A stretch of DNA of 64,000 nucleotides from Acanthococcus lagerstroemiae (taxonomy: Eukaryota > Arthropoda > Insecta > Hemiptera > Eriococcidae), in NCBI GenBank assembly GCA_031841125.1, contig CM063109.1, forward strand, positions 69,384,914 to 69,448,913. Direction: 5' to 3'. This document shows positions 34,601 through 49,600 of this stretch, piece by piece; positions within the stretch are counted from its first letter, which is position 1, and each line of letters begins with the position of its first letter. The notes under the pieces were generated by a model, which was not told the origin of the DNA, searched no databases, and saw nothing but the letters and a program-made list of their open reading frames with translations. The translations under genes were made by a program, and so were the position numbers.

Positions 34601-37600
34601 TTTTACGCCGAATTATTCTTTATAAGAATGGTGAAAACTATATGTCATATTTCCCCTCTCCCTTCCTCTTATACACTGTACGTGGGTAGTTGATAACACT
34701 ACTGAACAACTATTTTGCACAACGCATTTCGACAGGTGATTCTCTGAGGTACTTTTTAACGCTGAACACGATACTGCAACCCATTTTTCTCTATCACGTC
34801 AGAATTCGTAGTTATGAACGACTGAAATTCGTTTCCATTTTGTTTTTGCAGTGGAATAAGCGGTACCACTGGCTGATATTATCAGTGTTATCAGACCACT
34901 ATAACAGAAAACAAACAGACGGAATACACACCACTACACAGTACACACAACCTCAACACACAACACGATTCAGTATGACCACATTCAGTTCCTAAACCTC
35001 TTTTTGAACACTTTAGTTGAATGTTTTATAGTTTTTGATCAGAAAAACTAGACGTGATAGAGAAAAACGGCCGACGGCACTGTATTCAGTGTTGGAAAGT
35101 ACTCAAGAATCACCTCCTGAAATGCAAACAAAAAATTTCATTTTGTTCAGTATTGTAATTACACCATTGCCTAGGCGACTCTTTAAAGTAGGTCAGGGGA
35201 GCCTACCTTTTACACCTATTTTCTCACTTTACAAAGGACCAAAAACATTTTTTCCATGCCCACTGCGGTACCACCAACAGATACTTACGTTGTGTTTTTT
35301 TGTGTTTCTTAGGTTTTTGAAGCAGTGAGAGTGTGGAACTGTTGGATGGTTAGAAAGACAAATTTTAACTTGAGATATCGCATGCGTGGTACTAGAGCTC
35401 TATAACTGCGTGTGAGTACAATCGTCCGCCATTTTGACGTCAACCTCGCCCGTGGATGCCGAATTGACTACGCTGTACGCTCCGCATAGTCGGATTCGGC
35501 ATCCACGGACGCGGTTGGAGTCAAAATGGTGGACGATCGTACTTACACGAAGTTATAGAGCTCTAGTGGTACTTCGATTACTGAATTTGGTTGTGGCATT
35601 GTATTTATTCTGCCGTAGAAATTGATGGACTTGGAGGAGAGGGCAGATGCTAAATTGAGTTCAAGTAAAATATGTACATCGAATAGTAGGGCTTCTTCAA
35701 TGTCTTTGAAGTCACTTCTGCCATTATTGTTACTCTAAAATGAAATTGGTGAACCTGAGGAAGAAGAAGAAACTTAACCTAGTTTTAAAAAACATAAAGG
35801 TATTAGTGATTTTCAGATCGCTGATTTCGTATTTGATTTTGTTTTTCTCTCGGTTGAGTCGGCGGGTCTGAGGAAAGGAGTAGCTAACTGTCAAAATAAG
35901 ACAAATTGTTATACGTTCGTCAAATATTGTGGTTTCTTGGTCGCTAATTTCATTTTTACCATTACTTTCCAGTAGAAATTGTTCTTTTATTTCCTTTTTC
36001 ATATTCACTGATCTTCTTGTTTCATTTGTGGTCTCTGCATCTTCCCTAAATTGTCTGGTTATCATTTTCGAGTACAAATATTAAACGTGGAAACTAAGTT
36101 GTCAACGTGCATACTCCATTTTGTCCTCTTTTTACCTTAGCTTCCGTTCCCAAATCCACAGATTTTTTACTGAACGTATAAGTGATACTCAAAATGAAAT
36201 TAGTAACGCTGAAAACTTACTATTCAGTATTTATTATCATATTTTTCAACTGGTTCATATTTGAATCCATCCCCTCCCGTAGGTCCACCAGTTTTCGTTT
36301 TGCGTTAAAATATTGTCAAAAATGAATTTAGCGACTCTGAGGACCTAAATTCGATGTATCTATTGCATTTGAACTCATGTTGACTGTTGGCCTTCTCCCC
36401 CCCCCCCCCCCGTTAATAAATTTTTTAAAGTAACTTAAAGAATAAAACTAGCGACCCAGAGCCCAGAACCCTTACTATTCAATGCCTATATAATTTATCA
36501 ATTGGTTCATATTAGAGCCCTTCCCTTTCACCCAGGTTCACCAGTTTCTACTTTTAAGTGAAAATATTGTCAGAAATGAATTCAACGGCTTTGAAAACCT
36601 AATCGATAACCATACATACGATATCCCAAGTCCAAATTTGGCTTCGTAACAGCCACAAAAGTTCGTCATTCTTATTGCTGCTGTGAGAACCCAAGAAACA
36701 CAAAATACAATCGAGTTGATACTGGTGGTGTCCGTGGGGAGGGGGGGTCAGGAAATTCCCACTGATGAAGGATATGAGGTAAGGGAGTGATTCTGATAAA
36801 ATTGAGCTCTTTCGTATCAATACTCCTTTGCAGAGGAAGGGGACAGGCGAAAAAATCAGGTTTTTCCCTGTAAGACCTTGGTAAAAACTGAAAATTTGTG
36901 ACGGTACTTTCATGTAATAAGAACTTTAGGAAGCGTCCAGTTCAAATTTGGAAAATTTTCAAAAAAAGTGATACTTTCCTGTATGTGATGCACTTTTCTT
37001 GTACGCTGCAATGATAAAACTACGTTGTTATTGTTTACGTTAGGAGCCAGTTAATGTGTAGATTAGCAGTGAATCACGATAGAAAATATTGTGGTGTGTC
37101 CGCTAGGTGTTACATATAGGACCACAATGATGGAAAATACTGTAGTATGTCCGCTGACTTTTAAATTGAGACGATGTCTTCGTAATTTATCGCTGGAAAA
37201 CCCGTAATTTTAAATGATACCTAAAACGTTATGATTGGAGACGTTTATCATCATCCAAAAGTTGGAGATTGGAAATTGCTCAACAGTTTCCTCTCAGTAA
37301 TATGCTACTCAAAGTCTTGTAAAAGTTGTGGTTGATGGAAATGTATTTAAAATACGACATATGAATGTATACTGATTATCAAGAACCTTAATCTCTGTAA
37401 AATTTCAAATTTCTTCACTGACAGCAAACTAATGTGAGCATTTTCACGTCAATTGAACATTATTTTTCGTTTGATTGTTTCAGGAAACGTGGATATTGTG
37501 AACGGAAACTTGAAACTGATTTTAGGTTTAATTTGGTCCTTGATTGTGAGATATCAGATTGGACCTTCCAAATTCCCACCGAAGAAGCTGATGTTGGCGT

Positions 37601-40600
37601 GGCTCAAAGTATGTTTCAATTTGTGTTGTTTTGAAACGTTAATTGGTCTCAGGTAGTGGCAGATCTGGGGTCTGGCAAGTGGACAAATGACCAGAGCCGT
37701 ATTCATGGGGCATGAGGGGACGACTCACCTTCTCAATTATCTTTCAGAAAGGGAAGTTAGCCATTTCAAGTGCTCAGTCAGCAAATTCACGCATCTTGAG
37801 AGTTACATTTTTTTTTTTATTAGTGGAAAATATTTGACTGTTTCGCTTCAACAGCGTGAAAATTTTTGATTTTCGGCTCTTTAATAAAAATTTGCTTCGC
37901 TACGGCTCTGCGAATGATGGGTATGGGCTCCGACCTAAATTGTTTCAGATGCTCCCTGAGACTTGGTAAAATGGAGTTCAGATTCCATTAAGAATGGTTA
38001 ACACTGTTAGGAAATGGCAGATGCTCTTAGTAGAGATAAGGACTGACGCGAAGAAATTTTATTGGAGTGAATTGCACAAATTTTTAGTTGATTAGTACGG
38101 TAGATTTCCGATTATCCGGCATAAACGGGGATTTGAGCCAGTCGGATAGCTAAAAAGTCGGATAAAACTGCATTATTTTTATTTTGCCTCCTCATAACGT
38201 AATGCAAGTGTACAGTAAAATATTCCAGGATCACATGGTCATTATGGTTAGCATCAAAAATATAAAAATCAAATCAAAACGATCATCATCTAAAATCACC
38301 AATATCATTAGGTTCGTGAGAAAGGGGGAAGGGACTTATTAAGGCATCCCCCCGTGAGCCAATGCCTTCATCCATCTCTTCAGAAAACCCAAGAGGTTTT
38401 TTTTTGTTGCTTTTTGGTGCTTTTTTGGTGTGAAATTTGCAATTACCTATGTCCCAAGTCGTTCCGCCACCTCCTGCCTTCTGGAAAAATGGTTGCTCTC
38501 CCTGGAGAAATGTGTCTATATTGTTGTACAGTACTTGAGGGTGACGCACAACAGAATGCTTCGTAGCTTGCTGGGGGTCAAACTTAGAGACAAAATCAGC
38601 GTCCAAAAAATAAGGGAACTTACTGGCACAAGGGACATCGGATGGACTGCCAAAAAACTCAAACTGGGCTACGCGGGGCACCTGGCTAGAAGCCCGGCTG
38701 GTAATGGAATAAGGAAATGGAGGTGTGGTACCCAATGGATTTAATAAGGGGGGTAGGGAGGCCCCCAACCCGATGGCGTGACGAAATTCACAGGAGATTC
38801 GGACTCCTTTGGCAGCGGAGAGCCCGGAACAGAGAGTCGTGGAGGCAGGCGGTAATAGCCTATACCCGTGATTGGGTGGATCCGACGGCCTGACGACCCC
38901 CACCGGGGGGCCGCTAGTGCCATTTTAGTGTGTTGGAAAAACAAATTTTGTACAGTGTAATCTTAGTCGGAGCAGGCTTTAAATAAAATAAAATAAAATA
39001 AAAAACTATACTCCATAGGATGAAGTATCTCAATCACGTGCTCTACCGTGGCCAGATAATAGAGAGACCGGATAATCTGGCTTGCCGGATAGTAAGTCGG
39101 ATAATCGGAAGTTAACAATCAAAAATAGTCTTACCTTTTTGTTAAATTGTTAATACTTTTGATGCATGAAACGAAATCTGTGCTAGAAATTTAGTCCCAC
39201 TCAAATTTTAAGTTTCCTGGGATAATGGAGCAGCGAATTGAGTTACTCTTGTGCGATCGTGTGATGCTACAACTTCTGCTGCGAAGCTTTGGTAGTTGTC
39301 TATTCTGTCCCCCACCTGTGAGTTATTTCTCCCGAGAAGCAGAAGGATTAGAAGGGGATTGTGCGGAAATGTGGGACCTAAAAGGAGATCCTGTAGATTA
39401 ATCCGGAAAAATTAGCCTCTTCTTGGAAAAGCCGCGATGTTGATTTTTTTTTCTGAAGTCCGCCGCCGTTCTTGGGGCGTCATTTCCTACTCGCGACCGT
39501 GTCGAAGTCCCTGCTTCATTCCCCGAAATGTTGATTGCTTAGAAAGTTGACATTTCCTTCTAGGGAAAATGATACTCGACGAAGTAAACTCGTTTAATTG
39601 ATTAATCGTGTTAAATTTTCGTATTAGCATTTTCCAATAATGAACGAATGACGTTATAGGCCGTGTTACCCGACTGCAGAGTGAATAACCTGACGTCAGA
39701 CTGGAATAGCGGATTGAATTTATCCGCGCTATTGGATTATTGTCAGCCTGGCTTATTTTCCAACTGGAGAGAACTTGATCCAGCCGATAGGTGAGTGTCA
39801 AATGAATCTACGAGTAACACGCAGTGCCGGTTTCAAGTACTTTGCCGCCTTATTTTTTTACATCCCCCCCCCCGCCCCGCCTCCCACAAAATTGAGGTAA
39901 CTATTTTTTGCCGCCCGAAATTTTGCCGCTCTGGGCTGCAGTCCAGTCAGCCCGTATGGTAAAACCGGCGCTAGTAACATGCAAATGCGGACATCGGACT
40001 TACGAACGGTGTGATGTGACTCATACTCAGTGCCGGCCGCTCAATTTACGCAATTTTATAAACAATTCACGAAACTTGAGTCACGTAATTTTCTCGTGTA
40101 AAAAGACTTCGGGTGCGAACAATAACCTTGTGTTGTGTACGATAAAAATATTTTCATAATGAACCGTACAAGATGACGTTTTTTTTTTTGAAAGGAATTC
40201 CTCGAACATATTCACCTCTTATTTGATCATCAGTGCGTAGATTTTTCCAGCTATCTGGCTGATACACGGAAGGAAGTTCATTCCTTTGTACACTTATTAG
40301 GTATAGAGCTTTTGCATTCTCTTATTTTGTGTGGGATGACACGTATATATTTATGTTGCAGTGTGGAGAATTGCCGAACGGCAATGGAGTTGGCGCGACA
40401 AGAATTCGGTGTTCCGATGGTACTGGAGCCGGAATATTTAGCGTCTCCGTTTCTGGATGAATTATCCGGTATGACGTATTTGTCGTACTTCATGAAGGAA
40501 GACAGTCCAGGCTTCAGATCCACGCTGCGTTGGGTGAATTCGCGTTTGAAAAATAAACCAGTGAGAAATTTTACGGTGAGTTAAACGAGTGTAATAAAGA

Positions 40601-43600
40601 ATATTACCGGCGACAGAATGATTGAAATGGCAAAGGTTGTGCACGGCTTTATGCGTTTTTACGAGCGCACAATTCAAGAAAGGTGCGCGTTACAATGAAA
40701 GTCGTCAGAGGTTAGATAATATTGGTTTTCTGCAGAAGGGGAAATTGTAAGTAAAACTCTCTTGAATTGTGGTTCCGTTGATCGTCATCGTATGGTGAAC
40801 GAACTACGAATGCATAAATTGAAGCAAAACAGGAAAGATATCTCCGCTCAATATCGTTGAACTGGTTGTCTTGGTCTTGACGAGTGTTCACTCGTCGTAA
40901 GTCTCGGTATTGACTTCACCATAGTTTTGTAAGAAGTAGTAATTGGGTTTGAATGTTTCTAATTAAAACGAGTGAAACGAGAGATGAATGAAATTGCGCT
41001 CGATATTATAACAGGAAGAATTGTTATGCAAACCAGTTGAAAGGAAAATCGTATTATAATTTGTTTTATAATACTGATGAGGTACTGAAAATATAAAAAG
41101 AGAAAAAAATGTATAAATGGTGTGTAGGTATTTAATATTTTACTGCCGCCTTTTATACACTGTTTTGGTTGAGAAGTCGTTCTCGTAGTTTCGTTGCAAA
41201 AATTGGAAAATATTGTGAATTTTGTTGAAAATTAAAATTTCTTGGAAATATGTATTACAGCTTCGGATAGTTCTTTCTTGCTTCGGAATATCCGCTTCAG
41301 AGTAGAAACTAGTTTGAAAAATTGACGCTCGGTTGGGTCGAACTACCTTGACTCTAATTTAATCTGGGAATTCATGTTTCTCATGTATTCCAACGCTATG
41401 TAATTAATAATTTTAACTCGATGAATCCTATTGTCTAATTCATGTGAATATGAAATTAAATAAGTAATGATTTTTTTTTATTTGTATTGTCGATTTAGAC
41501 TGATTGGAACGACGGCAGGGCATTGTGCAGTCTTGTTAAATCCTTGGGTATTCCTGCGAAGTACGAGGAAAGCGATGATCCTAATGTCTGGTTATCGAAT
41601 TTGAATGCTGGTAAGCATCGATCATTGTAACCTAAAAATTCTTGATTGCGAAGAGAAAAATATTTAATTTTGAGAAACTGCTCTACTTACTTGATAATTT
41701 TAGAAATTGGATTTGTGCCTGTATAAGTGTTGCATTGGATACCGAGTAGGTGTAGGAATCTAGGCGTTGATAGGTAGCATTTTGCCCTCTACTGTAGTCC
41801 TTGTTTTGACGAAGGGTCATTCGGTTTTCGCTGCATAAAAATAGTCTCCATTAATATTTCCTATTTTGGTATCGTTTTGTGGGTCGCTACCAAAGGGGAA
41901 AGTTTTACATTAGTTTCCGTAAGAGGATTGACTCACATCAGTGAAAGGTGATTTTGCTGAAAGCTGAATGTAGGTCAACTTTTTCAAAGGGTTTCACTTA
42001 TGGCGAACAAAAACGTTTTTGAACCTCCTCGACTCTTCACAGTGTAGCTCCAAATGCGGAAACGGAGAATAAAAAGAACAAAATTTGGGAATGACAGTTG
42101 ATTTATGGGTCCTCGAGGTTACTGGATTCGATTTTGAAATCGATTTTTGAAACGTTTATCATGCACGATGCAAGTAAACGTCAGAAAAATCAAATGCACA
42201 ATATGCTCGGTATGTTATTTTTGGTTCTTAGGGTGCTTGATTGCTTTTTGCGTAGGAGCAGGGGCGTCGTGAGGCCATTTTGGTGAAGAAGATTCTTATA
42301 CGTTTTAGGGGGGGGGGGCTTTTTTCTTTCTTTTTTTCGAGTAAATAGGAAATAATATTAGTACCTTTTTATTATTCATAACACAGAAAGTAATTAGTAA
42401 TTACTTAAACGACGTTAAGTGACGAAGGCAACCCCTTCATGTACTGCATATGCTATTTATTGTACTGCAGTGCATGAGTCAGCAAGGAAAACGAAAAAGT
42501 TATTGGCCACCGAACTGAAAAATGAAAGTTGGGAGTTTTATTTTACGGGAGTACGAAAAATTTAATATAATTAGTTTTAAAATGTCAAGAAACGTTTAAT
42601 TTAAATTTCGTTGTAAAGAATAAATTACTTTGCAATCAAACTATCAGAAGTGACAAGTGGAATGAACACTGCAAAAAGAAGGAATACCAAGTTATGTTAG
42701 GCAAAGAAGAAATATACTATTTCAAATTAGGGGGATCAACCAACAGAATTTGAGGGGGTCTTCTTCATTGGACCAAGGCGATCGCGACACCCCTGAATAG
42801 CGCCCATAAGTAATAGTCCTTATTTCGAGATGGTATTCAAGCCATTCTCAAGATGGCCAAATTCAATTCCGGAAATAACTTTTGGACGTGACCTCTGTGC
42901 ACCAAAGCCGAATTATAGTCAAATTTTCGAAAATTGTTTGATTTATAATTTTATCACTTTGAGAAGTTGTCGATTATTACTTGCTTTCCACTCTCTTCGG
43001 TAGCGCACCAAGCATCCGATTAAGAAATCTCGAATGCAAATCATATGTGAAACTTTTCCTCCGGAAGCGACCCTAGAATTTAACGGAAAGCGAGAATGAT
43101 CCAATGGAGACTGTTATTTTTTTTAAAGCAAAAATCAATGATGGGATTATAGATGGGCACGATCGCCTGATAAAGATCATTGGGATAAAATGATCAAAGA
43201 GAACGCGATCTTAGGGTCGTTCAAGATCGTCGTCTCTTGCGATCTGATGATCTGAAATCTTTTTCTGATTTCCAGATATTATAAATCGCAATCTAAGATA
43301 GAGAAGATACTACAAAATCATATTCTAAAGATCAAAAGTTATAGAGAAATCAAAAAATCTGATCTACGATTTTTCTCCAAAACGATCTTCAGATCTGACA
43401 ATTTTCTAGTGATTCAAGATCAGTAATCCTTATCACAGTTGTCAATGATCTGCCATTCTCTCATTCTCTGAACAAGGATTCCGATAAAAATTTTGAAAAT
43501 CTAATTAAAGACCGCCCTATCGCCCCCTCCCCCCTCTCCACCAGCCCTCCAGATTTGATTTAAAATGACTAGTTTTTCACGTGTGAATCATTAAAAACCA

Positions 43601-46600
43601 TTAACAGCAAGGCGGAAATAGCTTTGTTTCGTTTAAAATTTCGTAAAAACATGAAATAAATCTACAATTTCAATTTTAGACTTCTGGAGAATACTTTTCG
43701 TGGGAAGTATTTTCATTGAAAAGCAATTTTTTCCAATGTTATAATAATAGAAAATTTTCTTGTTTTTTCTTCTTCCTTTTTTGAACGCTTAAGTCTTTAG
43801 AAATAATTTTTGGGCAGAAAATACCGAGTAAGCACCATATTTAAGAAAGTTTATTGAATACTTAGGCATTTTCATTTACGGTATGGAAGTGTGTAGATGC
43901 AGAAAGCATGAAGGAAATGCTCAATTTTCGGTCTACATTTTCTGTATGCTTTTAAAATATTCTCGGAAAAGTTTTTGCTTGAGCATACTGCAAGGCTTAC
44001 TCGAACAAGTTGAAAGTATTTTCAAGACAATATTTTGTGAAAAAAATCATACTCGAACGCCGTTGAATGTTCTCTTTTCATTCGTCACCGAGCTATTAGA
44101 ATTTATACTTCCACCGAAGAGTCTTTTTCGAAAACCCATTAAGAATCTAAATCGTTGGAATGCGTTTTTCTTCTTCTTTATTTTTCAGCTGTATGTCAGT
44201 GTAGTTAAAACGAATCCGCATTTGTGTCACTCCACTCGTAGAAGCCCCCCCCCCTCCGTTTGTGGTTTCCAGTTTTCGAGATCAGCTGCGTTTCCGTTCG
44301 GAAACCAAAATTCTCGATCTTTGAATTTTAATGTAGTTTGAAGGAGTGAACATTTCTCTACTGAAATTCTTTAACTGTATCGAAATATCTGTTTCTATTG
44401 TAGAGGTGAAGTAGAAAATGCCTATCTTTCTCTATGATGTAATCTTCTTTAGTCATTTTCCAGAAAACTCGTCAAATAAGCTTCGAAGTTACAGGACTCT
44501 TTTTTTCTAATTTGCTCTCACCCGAGCCCGGGAATCCGCCCTTTCAGGCATTACTTCAGAGACAGCGGGGAGGCTGTTAGGGCTGTCTTAGCCCTACAGA
44601 ACTCCGAATGGGCTTAAAATTATTGTACTTTGATGTGGTATATGAATCTGGTCTTAACTGTACTTCGACTAAATGAGCCCTTCGATACATTTCTTTTTCA
44701 AATAAGAATTTTCCTAATACCGAACATGAATCGTGTCAGCTTTTGTCAAGGCGACCGTTGCATCATCCTTTGTGAAAAACCTTTTTCTGTACTATCACCG
44801 CCACTCCACTATGGTATGTATCAGTTTCGTTGTGTAGGTAATCATGTTTCAAGTCTGGTCATCCGGAACTATTCACACCCGTATCACCGCTTGTTGACCT
44901 GATCTGAAAATGGAATATTTCAGCGACCTACTCGTACTTCAAATTCTAAGACTGTCTAGGTGTCGTTATCTAATTAGGTCCGTTACACTCTGTTACAGGC
45001 ATTCATGCTGGCACAAGACTTGGAGTGGATCCTCTGCTGCGGGCCAAAGATATGGTCGACCAAAATGTCGAGCATTTGGGCGTGATGGCGTACGCCGCCA
45101 GCTTTCAGTGGATACCTCCACGCACGCATCCGTCCGCCGTCGTGACCGCATCATACGATTCACATACTACCAGAGTTTACCAACCGGTAAATTTTTATGC
45201 GTAAATCTAAAGTACCTTTTATGTCTACGTACATGTTTTTTTTCCTCTTTCGATTGTTTTCGCGCTATCATTCAAGGTTATTTTTTCCGCGTGGTATTTC
45301 TGATGCGCGATATCCTTGAATAGGTAACTCCGCGTCAGGTGCATTGTTACGCGTGTGTAATGCTCGTCATTATTATTTTATTCTTTTATAATACGCGATG
45401 CGCTGTGATTTAATGTGAAAGTAATCTGTCGAAAGGTTGGTCGTATATGTATTCTTGACAATACAGATCGGAAGATGGAAAAGGCGAAGCAAAAATATCA
45501 ATTCAACGCATTCGATACACTTCGTGTATTTGTGTCGCGAACACAACCTAATATTTACTCAAATTTGTAATAAGTCCCGGGCGCCACACGTGAGTGCTTA
45601 TGCCCGACTGATTGTTCGAAAGTTGCATAATTTTATCGAAAAAGTCTTGTGTTTCTCTTAGGAAAGAGTTTTTCCCATTCTCTGGAATTATATCGCTGCC
45701 CTCTCCCTGAGTAAAATTCTGGCGATGACCCTGAGTTAAATTCGAAAACGATCTTCAAAAAACTCCTGATATCCAAGATACTCGGTTGTCCTATGGGTAG
45801 AGCTGGGATGCTGGCACCGGCATAGGAACTGGGGGGCGGGGGTAGAACCCCTAATACTGTCAAAAAATCATCTCAGAATATATTTTAGCGCATTAATTAC
45901 AACAATAAGATGACAAGATATGTGCTGTAGCAACCAATCCCCTCCCCCCTCCAAAAAAAAAACTCCCAAGCCTGAGACATTGTTACGCTGTTAGATGTAC
46001 AAAATGGCAAGTTGTAGAAAGGTACTGAGTAATAGTCTCATTACCCTTTAAGACGGTGAATCAACTTCACTGAAGGCATGTCATTTCCACCTCTGTTGGC
46101 ATCGTAATGTGTATTTTTATTTACAACTGAGTACCGGTTTTCGAGAAAGTCTTACCGTTTACAGGGATTATATAGCAAGCTAGGACCTTCTTAAAAACTG
46201 ATACTCAATTCTGTTTTTATACAGTGATGTAATACTTCTCTTTCATATTTTACACATGTTCGTTTTCCGAGTTACAATAGGAATTAATTAAATACCGTAA
46301 CTGGTAACGTATCTGTTCACAGACTACCATAAATTTGGATTTCTCTAGAAACGAAGTGAATTTGAAGGAAATAACGGCCGAAATTATTGGACCAGAATGC
46401 AACAAAGTGGAATGTAGACTCACGTTGGGCCCATCCGGTGGTCGTGGCACGTTTGTGCCAACGCAAGTCGGTATGCACAAGGTAAGACCATAAATTATAT
46501 TCGTCTGTAGAGTGAAATCTGAAAAGCGAAATATTTTATGAGATTCGTTTCGGTTGTAAAATGGGTACTTGCTCAAATAGTTTTTGTTGTACGAATTTCA

Positions 46601-49600
46601 CGATTTAGGTATTCGAATGCATTTTTGTGGACAAATTTTTGACCTTGCATTGATAAAGTGCTTCAGTTTGGAAGCTCTGTCAGGATTATAAAGAATGTAT
46701 AATTTCAAGAATAAAACTTGTTATGAATGACTGCGTCGACGGCTATCTGTAATGCTAGTGAGTTCGGTTAGAGGAGCTAGAAACGTATGGTCAGACTAGA
46801 ATTCTGCGCTTATGTGTTGCAAATAAACGAGGAGTTCGTTATTTGGCATAAAGAAATACCGTTGGTTGAATGACGTATCCTGTCACTTTTTTGAATTTCT
46901 TGTAATACCGGACTGGTATGGTGATATTCGAATCGTTTTCGTGCTTTACAAGCGTGAACTCTAATCGCTATAATATTTATACAGTTCGACGAAAGCGAAT
47001 TTCGAATAAAGATATTTAGCATCTGTACAACTATTAGTAAGGACCTAGAAGGGCGAGCATGAATGAAAATTCTCTAGAATGTATGGTATTCAAATATTTT
47101 AAAATAGATGTCGATTCCTATCATGTTGACATGTTTCTTGCAAAAAGAATTATTCATCTGCGTCATAATTTGAAATATTAAATTCGATTGAAGTGAAGTA
47201 GTAATGGTCTGAAAGTTCAAAGACGCCTTATTTCCTCTTCGAGAACTGATGGCGAACGTATGGGGTTCATGTCTTGGTGAAAACAAGGATGATGAGTAGC
47301 AGTCGGTTGTGGTCAGAGATGAGAACAAATGAAATTTTAGAGTGTGCAAATTTCTGTAACATAGTCATGATTTTTCCGACAGAAGAAGTCATAAAAGGCA
47401 AATATAAGCACTTTCCTTGGAAAAATTTAAATGCGTATACTTTATTAATGCTGAAGTACATCGGCATACATATGTACAAATTAATATTCGTGCTAAATTA
47501 TTTTAATTTGCTTAGTTTTTTTGACACTGTTATGGTCTTTGTTTGCAGATAATTGTTTACAACGAAGATGAGGTTGTTCGTGGTTGTCCATTGTATATAA
47601 GAGCTATGCCAGAATTAACATCAATAAAACATACAGGACTGGAGCCGTGTGCCGTTGGTTCGATAGTTGAAGTTCTGGTTAGTACTCCTGATTGTTTCAA
47701 AAATAGAAATTGGCTCTTAATAGGCAACTTCGATTTATTTTTAGTGTTGGGCTGAATGAAAATATACTCTGAAACTAATCACTGAAAAACTTCTGCCTCC
47801 TACAAAAATACTTTCTTCTTATTATTTTCTTTTGTCCTTCATTCTTCTTTCTCGCCTTGCTTTTCAGACTCTCTTTCATTTATGAGCGCCGTGGAGCATT
47901 TACCCCTTTTTGGTTCCTAGACAGATTCCATGCTGTTTGAGAGATTTCCAGCCAGAATTTCTTAAGGATTCTCTGTATTGGTTTCAAGCTCATTGGGACT
48001 CTGAAGATCCAGTTAAAACCTTTAAATACTTTTACCGACCTGTTCAGGACTAGTTATGCGATGACTTTATGAAACTTATCGTCACTCATCAAGGTTTCAT
48101 TATGTCGTGCCTTATCCTTCTGTGACCGTTCACACCGTTTAGTACTCTTCTACATTTTCAAGACTTTATTAAGTGTCCCCAAGAGACTTTTCAAGACTCT
48201 ATTAAGACGTTCAGAGTCCTCGAGATACGTTTAAAACTGATTGTAACTCTTAAAGACGTCTTTGGATATTGAAGATTTATAGACTTGTCTAGCATATTAT
48301 TGTTCAATTTAATTCGCTGTAGCTTTTCTAGATTTGTTTAATGCTAATTAGCACTCTTCAAGACCATACATAGATTTTTCAAGATTCATTTTAACGCATT
48401 TTAGGATTCTTTAATTCACGTTTAAGGCTTTTTTATTCTCTCTTGATTCTTCAAGACTTTTACTCATTTCAAGTCTCTTCCAAACTAGGTCAAGATTTGT
48501 GAAGACTAGTTTAAAACGTGCTTGGACCCTTTGAGATTTTTCACAATTTTTTTCGAAATTAGTCAAGACTTTTCTATGCTTATTTATGATGCTTTCAAAA
48601 TTTTAAACGCGTTTCCAAAGTAGTCTCAGACATTTCAAGACTTCTTTAAAGCTGCGCTTCTAGACTTGAGATCAGCTACCCTTCTAGACTCGAGACACTT
48701 CAAGATGTCATGCTTATTTGGAATTCTTTAGGATCGGTTGCGGACTGGAATGAAAAATGCCCGGTGACAAATTATTGGAAAGCACGTCAATTGTTTCCCT
48801 TCATTCGTTATTTGAGTTTCTTCATTCTTTCATTCATAATTTTTTTTCTCGTTCTTCCTGACTTTCCTTATCGTTTAAGCACCTCGGGGCATTTACTCCA
48901 TTTTGCTTCTCATATAAATCTAGCGTTACTTATCCATCATTTTAAAATACGTGTATCCTACAACCTATTTAATTTTTTGGGATTCGTTTTACGTATATTT
49001 TTAGCCCAATTTTGATTCTTAACTTCGGCTTTAGTTCTAGCTTCTTTATCTGTAGTCACAAGTACAAGAATTTTCGCAGAAAATACCTGTCTTTAGAAGA
49101 ATAAATAAGTGCTTGTAAACTCGGTATCATTCTCGCCATAACTGTAGTCTAACTTTTGAACGTTCCAGGTAAATTCGAATGGTGCCAAAGCTGGTCAGAT
49201 CGACGTGATAGCTACTTCACCTACCGGCCGTGATTTATCTTGCCCTGTTCACGAAAGAGATGGCATTTACCGAGCTACGTTCGAGCCCGATGAGCCTGGA
49301 GAATGGTCTATTGCAGTTCGACACAGCGGCGAGTTGATTCAAGGTGGTCCTTTTCCTTGCTTTGTTTTCGATCCGAACGGGGTTGAGGTAATCAGATCCG
49401 TCGTTTCTTCGGCCTGTATTTTTTTTTTTTTTTTTGGCTTGTTACATCTGACACTAATCACAAGAATTCTGGATTTAGCTTCTCGGATTGGAAACGCCGG
49501 CTATACCAAAGAGTATTTTTAATTTCACACTCGACGCCAGAGGTACTGGAGGGTTAGGAAATATCGTTATAGATATTGTTCATAACAAACAGTCTTTACC

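Noticed and set aside
38286..38903. 205-codon minus-strand ORF
   Set aside because: It is antisense to the RTE-like ORF2 tail, whose sense strand has the recognisable protein.
43883..44341. 152-codon ORF in jbug intron 5
   Set aside because: Phe/Leu/Ser-rich AT-driven translation without domain; spliced jbug skips it.
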